Origin: Rhizobiales bacterium 2SD
Lineage (GTDB): Bacteria > Pseudomonadota > Alphaproteobacteria > Rhizobiales > Beijerinckiaceae
NCBI GenBank assembly: GCA_005502805.1
Contig: SCMY01000013.1
Coordinates: 124,001-188,000, forward strand
Length of the DNA: 64,000 nucleotides
Direction: 5' to 3'
Position numbers and translations under genes: made by a program. Positions 8,475-16,687 of this stretch are shown here, piece after piece (position 1 is the stretch's first letter; every line of letters starts with the position of its first letter). The notes under the pieces are model-generated. The model was not told where the DNA came from. It worked only from the letters and a program-made list of their open reading frames with translations, and did not search any database.

Positions 8475-8951
8475 TCAGCCCTTGAGCTTGGCGTTGCACT
8501 GGCTCCAGTAGCCGCCGCCCTTCTCGATCCACTTCAGCTCGCCATTGGCGTTGGCGGCCTTGTTGGCGTTGTACTGGTCGGCACAGGTCTTGAGGCGGGC
8601 GCGGCCAGCCGTCTCATCCGAGTATTTCGGCGAGACAGCCCGTGGGAACACGGCCGCTTTGGCCTTGCCGGCAGGTTTGGCCGCCGCGGGCTTGGCCGCC
8701 GTGGTCGCAGCCGGCGTCGCCGCCGGAGCCGGAGCATCCGTCACTGCCGCCGCCGCATCGTTCTCTGAGGCGTCGTCATCGGCGCAGTTGGCCTTGCGGA
8801 AATCGTTCCACTTCTGGCCCTTCAGCGTGTTCGCCTTCTTGGCGTCCTGATACTTGGCGCTGCATTCCTTCATGGTCAGCGCAGATGCCGGCGCCGCGGC
8901 AAGGCCCGCGGTCATCAGCGCGAGGGCTGTGGAGAACAGAAGCGTCTTCAT
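8475..8951 (-). CDS. Small secreted protein with duplicated Cys-pair motif
   Basis: A 158-residue protein with a signal peptide (MKTLLFSTALALMTAGLAAAPASA). The mature part contains two similar ~27-residue units, each running Cys-x3-Tyr ... Lys-x-Ala-Asn ... Lys-Trp ... Cys. The first begins ECSAKYQDAKKANTLKG and the second TCADQYNANKAANANG. An Ala/Pro/Lys-rich low-complexity stretch joins them. The four cysteines probably form two disulphides in the periplasm. It resembles PsiF-type and related small periplasmic proteins of Hyphomicrobiales, but I cannot assign a function. It ends at a strong terminator. Confidence 0.75.
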   Translation of the reverse strand: MKTLLFSTALALMTAGLAAAPASALTMKECSAKYQDAKKANTLKGQKWNDFRKANCADDDASENDAAAAVTDAPAPAATPAATTAAKPAAAKPAGKAKAAVFPRAVSPKYSDETAGRARLKTCADQYNANKAANANGELKWIEKGGGYWSQCNAKLKG

Positions 8952-9084
8952 GTGCAGTCTCCCTGGGCGATGAGTCGAGCTCGCCGCGGCGAGCTTAACC
9001 AACGATGCGAATCTCTGCCATCGCCGTGCGGCAACTTCTGGGCTAGTTGCTGGTTCCATCACACCACTCACAAAGGACTTCCCG

Positions 9085-9285
9085 ATGAAGATCGCTTTCG
9101 CCTGCGCCATCCTCACTCTCGGCCTCACGGCCTGCACGACGCTGGAGCAACGCGTCAGCGGCGCTGCAGTCGGCGCCGGCACTGGAGCGGTGGTCGCCGG
9201 GCCGGTTGGCGCGGTGGTCGGCGGAGCGGCCGGCGCGATCAGCGCTCCTGCAGTGGTCCGCACGACACGTCGCGCCTCACGCTAA
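9085..9285 (+). CDS. Small glycine-zipper lipoprotein
   Basis: A 66-residue protein with a lipoprotein signal peptide and lipobox LTAC (Cys17), then a Gly/Ala/Val-rich segment (GAAVGAGTGAVVAGPVGAV) of the glycine-zipper type that packs membrane helices. The C-terminus is basic (RTTRRASR). It is expected to be lipid-anchored in the envelope. AAAGGA lies before the ATG. It is divergent from the secreted Cys-rich protein at 8951 and followed by another membrane-associated protein. The function is not known. Confidence 0.75.
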   Translation: MKIAFACAILTLGLTACTTLEQRVSGAAVGAGTGAVVAGPVGAVVGGAAGAISAPAVVRTTRRASR

Positions 9286-9361
9286 TCCGAGCTGGAGGCG
9301 GAACCCTGCCGCCATTCCCTCGTTTCGACCATGAAGCCATTCGAGCCCATGGAGTCGAACG

Positions 9362-10000
9362 ATGGACAACGACAAGCGCCTGCCGCCGGACGCGACCTCC
9401 AACGAGGACGAGATCGACCGCGCGACAGGCAGCGTCGCGGCGCGGGCCGCGGACCTCGCCAATCGCACCGCCGAGACCGTCAAGGACGGCTATGGCCGGG
9501 CCAAGGAAAAACTCGCCGAGATCGATCCGCGCGACACGCTGCGCGATGCCGGCCGCTATGCGCAGGAAACCGGCGAGGCCGCGGTCGAAACCGTCAATCG
9601 CCATCCACTTGCGGCCTTTGCGGTCGGTGCTCTGAGTGTCGGCCTGCTCGCCTGGGCGATGACGCCGCGCCGGTCGAGCTGGCAGCCCGACACATCAGGC
9701 TGGACCGGCATGCTGCGCAATTACAGCGATCAGGCACTCCGCGCCGGGCGTGACCTGATCGGCAGCGGCCGCGAGCAGCTCGATCGCGGCCGCGACTATG
9801 CCGCTCGGGGGCAGGATTATCTCGACATCGGCCGCGGCTATGCCCGCGAGGGCGGTCAGATGCTGATGAAGCGCGGCGAACGCGAGCCGCTTGCCGCCGT
9901 CGTCGGCGTCGGCCTTGCGCTCTATGTCATCGGCTCGCTGCTGAGCAACAGCAGCGCTGGTCAGACACAACCTGCGGCCCGTCGCCGAGCCAAGCGGTAA
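9362..10000 (+). CDS. Hypothetical DUF883/YqjD-like membrane-associated protein
   Basis: A 212-residue protein with a charged amphipathic N-terminal half (residues ~1-80, heptad-like, 'VKDGYGRAKEKLAEIDPRD'), a membrane helix (HPLAAFAVGALSVGLLAWAM), a Gly/Arg/Asp-rich repetitive middle ('GRDLIGSGREQLDRGRDY'), and a second hydrophobic helix (PLAAVVGVGLALYVIGSLL) before a basic tail. The 'hydrophilic helix then HP-hydrophobic helix' layout resembles ElaB/YqjD (DUF883) proteins that tether to the inner membrane. No enzyme motif is seen. It is convergent with the next gene, 13 bases away. Confidence 0.7.
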   Translation: MDNDKRLPPDATSNEDEIDRATGSVAARAADLANRTAETVKDGYGRAKEKLAEIDPRDTLRDAGRYAQETGEAAVETVNRHPLAAFAVGALSVGLLAWAMTPRRSSWQPDTSGWTGMLRNYSDQALRAGRDLIGSGREQLDRGRDYAARGQDYLDIGRGYAREGGQMLMKRGEREPLAAVVGVGLALYVIGSLLSNSSAGQTQPAARRRAKR

Positions 10001-10013
10001 CCGAGCAGCAGCG

Positions 10014-10289
10014 TCAGCCTCGGCGTGAGGCCTTCTCCGCCTGGCGGGCCGCCTGTTTCTCGGCTTCGCCGGCGCGGACCAGGCTCTTGATCGCGAGCGG
10101 GCGCTTGCCCGACTTCTCGGCGATCACGCGATCCTGCTCCTGGATGGCGTCCAGCGCAGGATCGTCGCCATCGATCCCGCCCAGCAGCTCGCTAGGCACG
10201 CGGCGGTTGGAGCTGCGCGAACCGTCTTCGTAGAACACGTCGAACAGCACGAAGGAAGCCTCGAGCGGCTTTGATTTCTTGCGAGCCAT
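10014..10289 (-). CDS. Hypothetical 91-residue charged protein
   Basis: The reading frame from the ATG at 10289 gives MARKKSKPLEASFVLFDVFYEDGSRSSNRRVPSELLGG... and ends with a Lys/Arg/Glu-rich helix (QAARQAEKASRRG). The conserved-looking core is 'FDVFYEDGSRSSNRRVP'. There is no signal peptide or membrane helix, so it is probably cytoplasmic. I do not recognise the family. It is convergent with the DUF883-like gene, and the iol terminator lies upstream of its start. Confidence 0.6.
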   Translation of the reverse strand: MARKKSKPLEASFVLFDVFYEDGSRSSNRRVPSELLGGIDGDDPALDAIQEQDRVIAEKSGKRPLAIKSLVRAGEAEKQAARQAEKASRRG

Positions 10290-10386
10290 GGTTCGGATCC
10301 TGTCGGTTGGGCGATCCGTCCGGCCGCGGCGCTTGTGGCGGGCCGAAAGATCGCGGAGCCGCACGAGCGGCGACTGAAAACGGTGA

Positions 10387-10408
10387 GCGCGACGTAGACC
10401 CGTCGCGC
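10387..10408 (-). terminator. Probable terminator of the iolRCDEB operon
   Basis: GCGCGACG and CGTCGCGC form a perfect 8-bp stem with a 6-base loop. In the reverse direction it is followed within 6 bases by TTTT. It lies 41 bases after the stop of the last gene in the leftward inositol operon. Confidence 0.55.
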
Positions 10409-10449
10409 CGTCAAGGCAAGTCGAAGCGTCGTCGGGGACGATCTTCCGG

Positions 10450-11202
10450 CTATCGCAGGCTCAGCGTCTCGACGATCTGCGAGTCGAGGACGAGATCGTC
10501 GCTGGCGCCCATCAGCCAAAGCTTGTCGGCGGTGAAGCGCTGGATCGGCTTGTCCCACCAGCGCTCGACCAAGGCGGCGAGTGCTGCCGCCTCGGCGCCA
10601 TCGAGATCGTCCTTCAGGTTCCAGATTCCGACGACATAGAGATCGCTGGTTGGCCGTCCGAGCGCCCGCTGGAGAAGATGGAGGGCATTCTGCCCGCTTC
10701 GGCGCTCCGGATAGAGCCGCAGGTACAACCGGCCGCGATTGACATTGCCCGAGAACAGGCCGCGCAGCTCCATCGCGACTGGCCCGATGCGCGCCAGCGC
10801 CTCGCGAGTCGCAGGATCGATCATGGGCGGCGCACCGATCGACAATGAGCCGCACACCGTCGCATGCAGCTTGTCCTGCCGCCGCCCGACGATGTCCCAG
10901 GCGATCTTGCCCGCGAACGGCGCTTCGCGCAGCTCCTGCTCCAACTCGAGGTAAGCCGGCGCCTTCTGCAAGCCCAGCGTCGGCACGACCAGCGAATAGA
11001 TCGGCGGGTGCCGGCCATTGTCGTAATGCGTGCCGTCCTTGCGCGCGATCGCCTTGGGATGGGCGGGGTCGATCAGCGGCAGATGCGCCAGACGATAGCT
11101 ATCGTCGAGCGGCATGCCGGCGCCGGCGACGAAGGCCGTGCGGCTCCTGAGATAGGCGAGATCCTCGTCGCCGATCAGGTCGATCCCGGCCGCCTCGCTC
11201 AC
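10450..11202 (-). CDS. Conserved hypothetical protein at the end of the iol operon
   Basis: A 250-residue protein of unknown function, probably starting at the GTG at 11202, which overlaps the iolB stop as GTGA; an ATG at 11217 is an alternative start inside iolB. It has no signal peptide. It contains 'KLHATVCGSLSIG', an H-x-T strand like half of a 2H-phosphoesterase active site, and later 'GRLYLRLYPERR', but I cannot find a second H-x-T. Position and coupling to iolB suggest an accessory role in inositol breakdown. I do not assign a reaction. Confidence 0.65.
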   Translation of the reverse strand: MSEAAGIDLIGDEDLAYLRSRTAFVAGAGMPLDDSYRLAHLPLIDPAHPKAIARKDGTHYDNGRHPPIYSLVVPTLGLQKAPAYLELEQELREAPFAGKIAWDIVGRRQDKLHATVCGSLSIGAPPMIDPATREALARIGPVAMELRGLFSGNVNRGRLYLRLYPERRSGQNALHLLQRALGRPTSDLYVVGIWNLKDDLDGAEAAALAALVERWWDKPIQRFTADKLWLMGASDDLVLDSQIVETLSLR

Positions 11203-12002
11203 GCCTTCAGCATCCACTCATGCGCGGGATCGTTGTGGAACTTCCAGATCCGCTTCGGACCGGCCATGACGTTGAGATAATAGAGCTCGTAGCCATGCGG
11301 CGCGCCGACCGGGTGATAGCCCTTCGGCACCAGCACGACGTCGCCGTCCGAGAAGGCCATGCTCTCGTCGAGCGAGCGGTCGTCGGTATAGACGCGCTGG
11401 AAGCCAAAACCCTGCGGCGGGTTGAGGCGGTGGTAATAGGTCTCTTCCAGCAGCGATTCCGCCGGCAGCCGGTCCTGATCGTGCTTGTGCGGCGGGTAGC
11501 TCGACCAGCAACCCGATGGCGTGATCACCTCGACGACGAGGAGGCCGTCGGCGGCTTCGGTCTCCGGCAGGATGTTGCGGACATGGCGGGTGTTGCTGCC
11601 CTCCCCGCGCGTCAGCGAGCCGACATCGGCCGGACCGATGACGCGGGCTGGCCGCTCGCCGGCCTTACCCGGCGCCGAGCAGATCGCGAGTTCGCACGGC
11701 CCCTGTGCGGTGACGGTCCAGTCGGAGCCGGCCGGGACATAGAGTGACCAGGGATCGGGCTCGAAAGGCGAGGAACGCCCGCCGATGACGCCGAAATCCT
11801 TCCCCCCGGCGCTCGCCGCGACCTTGCCGGAGAGCAGGACGAGGCAATGCTCCCTGTCCCCGGTCTGGCGTGACAGGCTCTGCCCGTTGGCGAGCTTGTG
11901 CACGGCGAAGCCGACATGCTCCCAGCCGGCCGTTTCGGGCGTAACCTCGTGGATGCGCCCTTCGGCATCGGGCGCCTGTGGCTTGACCAATAGCTTCGAC
12001 AT
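11199..12002 (-). CDS. iolB: 5-deoxy-glucuronate isomerase
   Basis: IolB converts 5-deoxy-D-glucuronate, the product of IolD, to 2-deoxy-5-keto-gluconate in the cytoplasm. The 267-residue length and two cupin halves match the family. 'SSYPPHKHDQD' and a downstream 'EETYYHRLNPPQGFGFQRVY' contain the metal-binding His/Glu set, and 'GYHPVGAPHGYELYYLNVMAG' is a characteristic IolB stretch. It lies 13 bases after iolE in the leftward iol operon and overlaps the next gene. Confidence 0.95.
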   Translation of the reverse strand: MSKLLVKPQAPDAEGRIHEVTPETAGWEHVGFAVHKLANGQSLSRQTGDREHCLVLLSGKVAASAGGKDFGVIGGRSSPFEPDPWSLYVPAGSDWTVTAQGPCELAICSAPGKAGERPARVIGPADVGSLTRGEGSNTRHVRNILPETEAADGLLVVEVITPSGCWSSYPPHKHDQDRLPAESLLEETYYHRLNPPQGFGFQRVYTDDRSLDESMAFSDGDVVLVPKGYHPVGAPHGYELYYLNVMAGPKRIWKFHNDPAHEWMLKA

Positions 12003-12015
12003 GACCGCTCCGGGC

Positions 12016-12915
12016 TCAGACGAGCCCGGCCTCCTTCAGGCTCTGCTTGAGATGGGCGACACCCTTCTTGGCATAGGTCAGCGGATGCGCCTTTTCGGGA
12101 TCCTGCTCGGCCTCGACCACGACCCAGCCGGAATAGCCCGGCAGCGCCTTGAACACCGCGGAATAGTCGACCATGCCATCACCCGGCACGGTATAGACGC
12201 CCAGTTCGCTGCCCTTGCCGAGGATGGCGTCGAGGAAGCTCCAGTCTTCCCGCCGCGCCTGCTCCATCACCGCCTTGCGCACATCCTTGGCATGGAAGTG
12301 ACTGATGCGGGCGCGGTAGCGCTGCGCGAGCTTGACCGGATCTGCCCCGCCCCAGGTCGCGTGGCCGGTGTCGAGCAGCAGATGCACCGCCTCGCCGGTC
12401 GCCGCCATGAAGGCGTCGATATCGGCCTCGCTCTCGACGATCGTGCCCATATGATGGTGGTAGACCAGCCTGACGCCCTCGGCGAGCGTGCGCTCGGCGA
12501 CCTCGGTGATCCGCCGGCCGAACTCAGCCCAATCGCCAGCCGCCATCACCGGCCGCTGCGACAAGGGCTTGCTGCGGTCGCCATGGATCGCGTTCGAGGT
12601 CTCGGCGAAGACCAGAACGGTCGAGCCCATCGCCTTGAGCAGGTCGAGATGACCACGCAGATGCTTCATCTCCTCGCCGGCATCGCGCTTCAGCAATTCG
12701 GCCGAATACCAGCCGGAGATGCAGACCATGCCGAACGGATCGAGCGCCGCCTTCAGCGCTTTCGGCTCGCGCGGAAACTTGTGGCCGAGCTCCATGCCGA
12801 CGAAGCCGGCTTCGCGGGCCTCGGCCAGGCAGGTTTCGAGCGGCGTCGCGCCGCCGATGTCCTGCAGATCGTCATTCGACCAGCCAATGGGGTTGGCGCC
12901 GATACGGATAGGCAT
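12016..12915 (-). CDS. iolE: Myo-inosose-2 dehydratase
   Basis: IolE removes water from 2-keto-myo-inositol to give 3D-trihydroxycyclohexane-1,2-dione. The 299-residue protein is a xylose-isomerase-like TIM barrel starting 'IGANPIGWSNDDLQDIGG', with 'FVGMELGHKFPRE', 'LVYHHHMGTIVE', 'LLLDTGHATWGG' and 'HFHAKDVR', which carry the expected metal ligands. It sits between iolD and iolB, in pathway-consistent order, with 15 bases to the gene before it. Confidence 0.95.
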   Translation of the reverse strand: MPIRIGANPIGWSNDDLQDIGGATPLETCLAEAREAGFVGMELGHKFPREPKALKAALDPFGMVCISGWYSAELLKRDAGEEMKHLRGHLDLLKAMGSTVLVFAETSNAIHGDRSKPLSQRPVMAAGDWAEFGRRITEVAERTLAEGVRLVYHHHMGTIVESEADIDAFMAATGEAVHLLLDTGHATWGGADPVKLAQRYRARISHFHAKDVRKAVMEQARREDWSFLDAILGKGSELGVYTVPGDGMVDYSAVFKALPGYSGWVVVEAEQDPEKAHPLTYAKKGVAHLKQSLKEAGLV

Positions 12916-12930
12916 GTCGTCCTCTTCGAT

Positions 12931-14772
12931 TCAGTTGTCGCGCGCGGCGAGCGCGCCGTCATAGCGCTTGCGCGCCGCCTTGACCTCGTCGCGCACCGAA
13001 ACCTCGGGCACCGCGACCTCCCACCAGTGCCCGCCGGCGTCGGTCGAGATCAGCGGGTCGGTGTCGATGACGATGACGCTGGTGCGATCATGACCGCGCG
13101 CCTCGGCGAGCGCCGTCTCCAGCTCAGCCAGACCGGCGACCTTGCGCGAGATCGCGCCCATCGAACCGGCATGCGCGGCGAAGTCGATCTCCGGCAGCAC
13201 CTCATGGCGGGCATCGCGCAGCAGGTTGTTGAAGGAAGCGCCACCCGTCGCGTTCTGCAGGCGGTTGATACAGCCGAAGCCGCGATTGTCGAGCACGACG
13301 ATGGTGAGCTTGACCCCGAGCATCACCGAGGTCGCGATCTCCGAGTTCATCATCAGATAGGAGCCGTCGCCGACCATGACGAAGACCTCCCGCGCCGGGT
13401 CCGCCAGCTTGGCGCCGAGCCCGCCGGCGATCTCATAGCCCATGCAGGAATAGCCATATTCCATATGGTAACCGCCGGGCGCGCCGGCCTGCCAGAGCTT
13501 GTGCAATTCGCCGGGCAGGCCACCCGCGGCGCAGAGCACGACATCACTCGCCCGGCTCTGACGCTGCACCGCGCCGATCACCTGCGCATCGCTCGGCAGC
13601 GCCAGATTGCTCGCGGCGGTATAGCGCGCGGCGGTTTCGAGCCAGGCGTCGCGGGAGGTCTGCACCTGCGCACTCCATCCAGCCGAAGCCTTCCAACCCG
13701 AAAGCGCTGCCGCCAACTCGGCAAGGCCGGCTTTGGCATCGGCAACGAGTGGTTGCGCACCATGCTTGCCGGCATCGAAGGTCTGCGTATTCAGCCCGAT
13801 GATCCGGCATTCAGGATCGGCGAAGAGCGCACGCGAGCCGGTGGTGAAATCCTGCAGGCGCGTACCGACCGCGAGCACGACATCGGCCGTCTTCGCAGCA
13901 TCATTGGCGGCGCCGGTGCCGGTGACGCCGATCGCGCCGAGATTGAGCGGGTGGTCATGCGGCAGGGCGCTCTTGCCGGCTTGCGTCTCGGCGCTCGGGA
14001 TGCCGTGCGCGAGGCAGAAACGGGCGAGTTCAGCTTCGGCCTCGCTGTAGAGGGTGCCGCCGCCGGCGACGACCAGCGGCCGCTTCGCACCCTTCAGCAG
14101 CGCGACCGCCTGCGCCAATTCCTGCTCGTCCGGCCGCGTCCGGCGCGGCTGCCAAACCCGCTCGGCGAAGAAGCTTTCTGGACAATCGAACGCCTCGGTC
14201 TGCACGTCCTGGCACAGCGCCAGCGTCACCGGCCCGCATTCCGACGGATCGGTCAGCACCTGCATCGCCCGCTCGAAGGCCGGGATCAGCTGCTCAGGCC
14301 GGGTGATCCGGTCGAAATAGCGCGACACCGGCCTAAAGCAGTCATTGGCCGAGACGGTGCCGTCGCCAAAATCCTCGATCTGCTGCAGCACCGGATCGGG
14401 CCGGCGGCCGGCGAAGACGTCGCCCGGCAGCAGCAGCAATGGCAGGCGGTTGACATGCGCGACCGCAGCAGCGGTCACCATATTGGTCGCGCCCGGCCCG
14501 ATCGAGCTCGTCACCGCCATCATCCGGCGCCGGCGCGAGGCCTTGGCGAAGGCGATCGCGGCATGCGCCATCGCCTGTTCATTGTGAGCCCGCAGCGTCG
14601 GCAGGATGTCGCGAGCGCCATGCAGCGCCTCGCCGAGGCCAGCGACATTGCCATGGCCGAAGATCGCCCAGACGCCGGCGAAGAGCGGCAGCGTCCGGCC
14701 GCCGACGACTGTCTTCTGCGCCGCCATCGCCGCCACCAGCGCCTGCGCCATGGTGAGCCTGATCGTGCTCAT
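12931..14772 (-). CDS. iolD: 3D-(3,5/4)-trihydroxycyclohexane-1,2-dione hydrolase
   Basis: IolD is a thiamine-diphosphate enzyme that opens the inositol ring. The 613-residue protein has the three acetolactate-synthase-like domains: an N-terminal PYR domain ('FGHGNVAGLGEALH'), a central domain ('GAIGVTGTGAANDAA'), and a C-terminal PP domain with the ThDP/Mg motif 'MVGDGSYLMMNSEI' and 'VVLDNRGFGCIN'. It is the third gene of the leftward operon, 13 bases after iolC. Confidence 0.95.
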   Translation of the reverse strand: MSTIRLTMAQALVAAMAAQKTVVGGRTLPLFAGVWAIFGHGNVAGLGEALHGARDILPTLRAHNEQAMAHAAIAFAKASRRRRMMAVTSSIGPGATNMVTAAAVAHVNRLPLLLLPGDVFAGRRPDPVLQQIEDFGDGTVSANDCFRPVSRYFDRITRPEQLIPAFERAMQVLTDPSECGPVTLALCQDVQTEAFDCPESFFAERVWQPRRTRPDEQELAQAVALLKGAKRPLVVAGGGTLYSEAEAELARFCLAHGIPSAETQAGKSALPHDHPLNLGAIGVTGTGAANDAAKTADVVLAVGTRLQDFTTGSRALFADPECRIIGLNTQTFDAGKHGAQPLVADAKAGLAELAAALSGWKASAGWSAQVQTSRDAWLETAARYTAASNLALPSDAQVIGAVQRQSRASDVVLCAAGGLPGELHKLWQAGAPGGYHMEYGYSCMGYEIAGGLGAKLADPAREVFVMVGDGSYLMMNSEIATSVMLGVKLTIVVLDNRGFGCINRLQNATGGASFNNLLRDARHEVLPEIDFAAHAGSMGAISRKVAGLAELETALAEARGHDRTSVIVIDTDPLISTDAGGHWWEVAVPEVSVRDEVKAARKRYDGALAARDN

Positions 14773-14785
14773 GATCGCAATCTCC

Positions 14786-16687
14786 TCAGCGGCCTTGCCA
14801 GGCGTCGACCAGCCGGCCGAAGCGCTCGGCCATCATCGCGGTCGCAGCCTCGTCGTCGAGCTTGCCAGCGAGCCAGCTGCGTGCTGCTTCGCCGAAGATG
14901 CTGCGGCCGACCGCAAAACCCTTCACCGTCCCTGCAGTCTGCGCCAGCCTGAACGCCGCCTCCAGCTCCGGCAGCGGCGCATCGAGCCCGAGCAGCACGA
15001 CGCCGCGACAATAGGGATCGTTCTCAGCGATCGCAGCATCGACCGCGGCCCAGGCAGCGGCGGTGGGCTGCCCCTCCAGCTTCCACCAGTCCGGCTTGAT
15101 GCCAATCGCATAGAGCCGGCGCATGACTGAAGCCATCGTGTCGTCGCCGACGGGACCGTTCTTCGAGCAGATGATCTCGACAAGCAGCTCGCGGCCGACC
15201 TGCCGGCAGGCGAGCGCCACCCGCATCAGGGTCGCTTCCTGCTCGGCCTTCAGCGCCGCATCGTCATCGGGATGATAGAAGGCCAGGACCTTGACGACAT
15301 GGTCGACCGGCCACTCGTTCAGCGCCGCCCCGAGCGAACCATCCGCATCGGCTTCGAGGCGGAGCGGCCGCGAGCCCGGCACTTCCAGCGGCCGTGCCAC
15401 CCAGAAGCCGTGATCACCGGCGCGGAACAGCGCCTCGCGGCCATGACGTCCGTCGAGCAGCATGCCGAAGCCCTCGGCACCCCCAGCGATCCGCGCCGCG
15501 GCGTCGACGGCGAGCCGCTTGAACGCTGCGATGCGCTCGCGCGGCACGCCGGCCTCATCCGCCATCGCCTCGACCTGGGAGCGATGGTCGATGGCGAGCG
15601 CCATCAGCGTCGGCGCCTGCGGCCGGCGCGTCGTCGCCCAATGGACATGGTTGATCGCCACGTCATGGCGCAGCGCCCGGTGCGGCGAGCCATGCTTCAG
15701 GAAGAACTGCAGCTCTTCAAAGGTCGGGCTTTCCGGCGAGCAGAGCAGGCGCGAGACCGCGAAGGCGCCGCAGGCATTGGCCCAGGTGCAGCAGGTCTCG
15801 ATCGGCTCGTCGCTGAGATAGCCGCGCAGAAAACCGGACATGAAGGCATCACCCGCCCCCAGCACATTATAGACCTCGACGGGGAAGCCCGGTCCCTTGA
15901 TGCCGTCCTCGATCGAGGCGGGGATCGCGCCCGGAAAGACCACGCACCCCATCGGTCCGCGCTTGCAGACGATCGTCGCCTTGCTCAACGCGCGGATGTT
16001 GCGGATCGCGGCGAGCGTGTCCTCGGAGCCGCCGGCGGCGTGCAGTTCCTCCTCGGTGCCGACGATGAGGTCGCAATCCGGCAGGATCGCCTGGAGATGC
16101 TGGGTGACGCTGTCCGAGCGGATATAGCGCTCCTCGCCCGCAGCATGACCGGCGAGACCCCAGAGGTTGGGCCGGTAGTCGACATCGAACACGACCTTGC
16201 GGCCATGTTTGCGGGCGAGTGCGATCGCCTTGCGCTGCGCCTTGGCGGCGTTCGGAATGGCGAAATGCGTGCCGGTAACCACCACCGCCTTGGCCGAGGC
16301 GATGAAGGCTTCGTCGATCTCGCTCTCGTCGAGTGCCGCATCGGCGCAATCGGTGCGGTAGAAGATCAGCGGAAAGGTTTTCTCGTCGCGCACGCCGAGG
16401 ATGACCAGCGAGGTCAGGCGCTTGGGGTCGACCACGACGCCTTTGGTCTCGACGCCCTCGCGCTGCAATTGCTCCAGGATGAACCGGCCCATCTGCTCGT
16501 CGCCGACGCGGGTGATCACCGCCGATTTCAGGCCGAGCCGGGCGGTGCCGATCGCGATATTGGTCGGGCAGCCGCCGACCGCCTTGGAGAACGAGGCCAT
16601 GTCCTCGAGCCGGCCGCCGATCTGTTGGCCGTAAAGGTCGACCGAGGAGCGGCCGATCGAGATCAGGTCGAGCATGGGTTCAGGCAT
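14786..16687 (-). CDS. iolC: 5-dehydro-2-deoxygluconokinase fused to DUF2090
   Basis: The 633-residue protein has a PfkB-type kinase (residues ~1-325) with 'GGCPTNIAIGTARLG' near the N-terminus and the catalytic 'LGAGDAFMSGF' motif, so it phosphorylates 2-deoxy-5-keto-gluconate. From 'MALAIDHRSQVEAMADEAGVP' to the end is a DUF2090 domain, an aldolase-like barrel common in proteobacterial IolC. This domain may take the place of IolJ in splitting the phosphorylated product; that is inference. No separate iolJ or iolA is in the window. The ATG at 16687 overlaps the regulator stop by 8 bases; an ATG at 16675 is an alternative start. Confidence 0.93.
   Translation of the reverse strand: MPEPMLDLISIGRSSVDLYGQQIGGRLEDMASFSKAVGGCPTNIAIGTARLGLKSAVITRVGDEQMGRFILEQLQREGVETKGVVVDPKRLTSLVILGVRDEKTFPLIFYRTDCADAALDESEIDEAFIASAKAVVVTGTHFAIPNAAKAQRKAIALARKHGRKVVFDVDYRPNLWGLAGHAAGEERYIRSDSVTQHLQAILPDCDLIVGTEEELHAAGGSEDTLAAIRNIRALSKATIVCKRGPMGCVVFPGAIPASIEDGIKGPGFPVEVYNVLGAGDAFMSGFLRGYLSDEPIETCCTWANACGAFAVSRLLCSPESPTFEELQFFLKHGSPHRALRHDVAINHVHWATTRRPQAPTLMALAIDHRSQVEAMADEAGVPRERIAAFKRLAVDAAARIAGGAEGFGMLLDGRHGREALFRAGDHGFWVARPLEVPGSRPLRLEADADGSLGAALNEWPVDHVVKVLAFYHPDDDAALKAEQEATLMRVALACRQVGRELLVEIICSKNGPVGDDTMASVMRRLYAIGIKPDWWKLEGQPTAAAWAAVDAAIAENDPYCRGVVLLGLDAPLPELEAAFRLAQTAGTVKGFAVGRSIFGEAARSWLAGKLDDEAATAMMAERFGRLVDAWQGR

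Noticed and set aside
11785..14952. A 1055-codon open frame on the + strand
   Set aside because: It is antisense to iolE and iolD, which have full-length, motif-complete products. Long antisense frames are common at this GC content. Its translation is rich in Arg/His/Ala/Asp with no recognisable domain.
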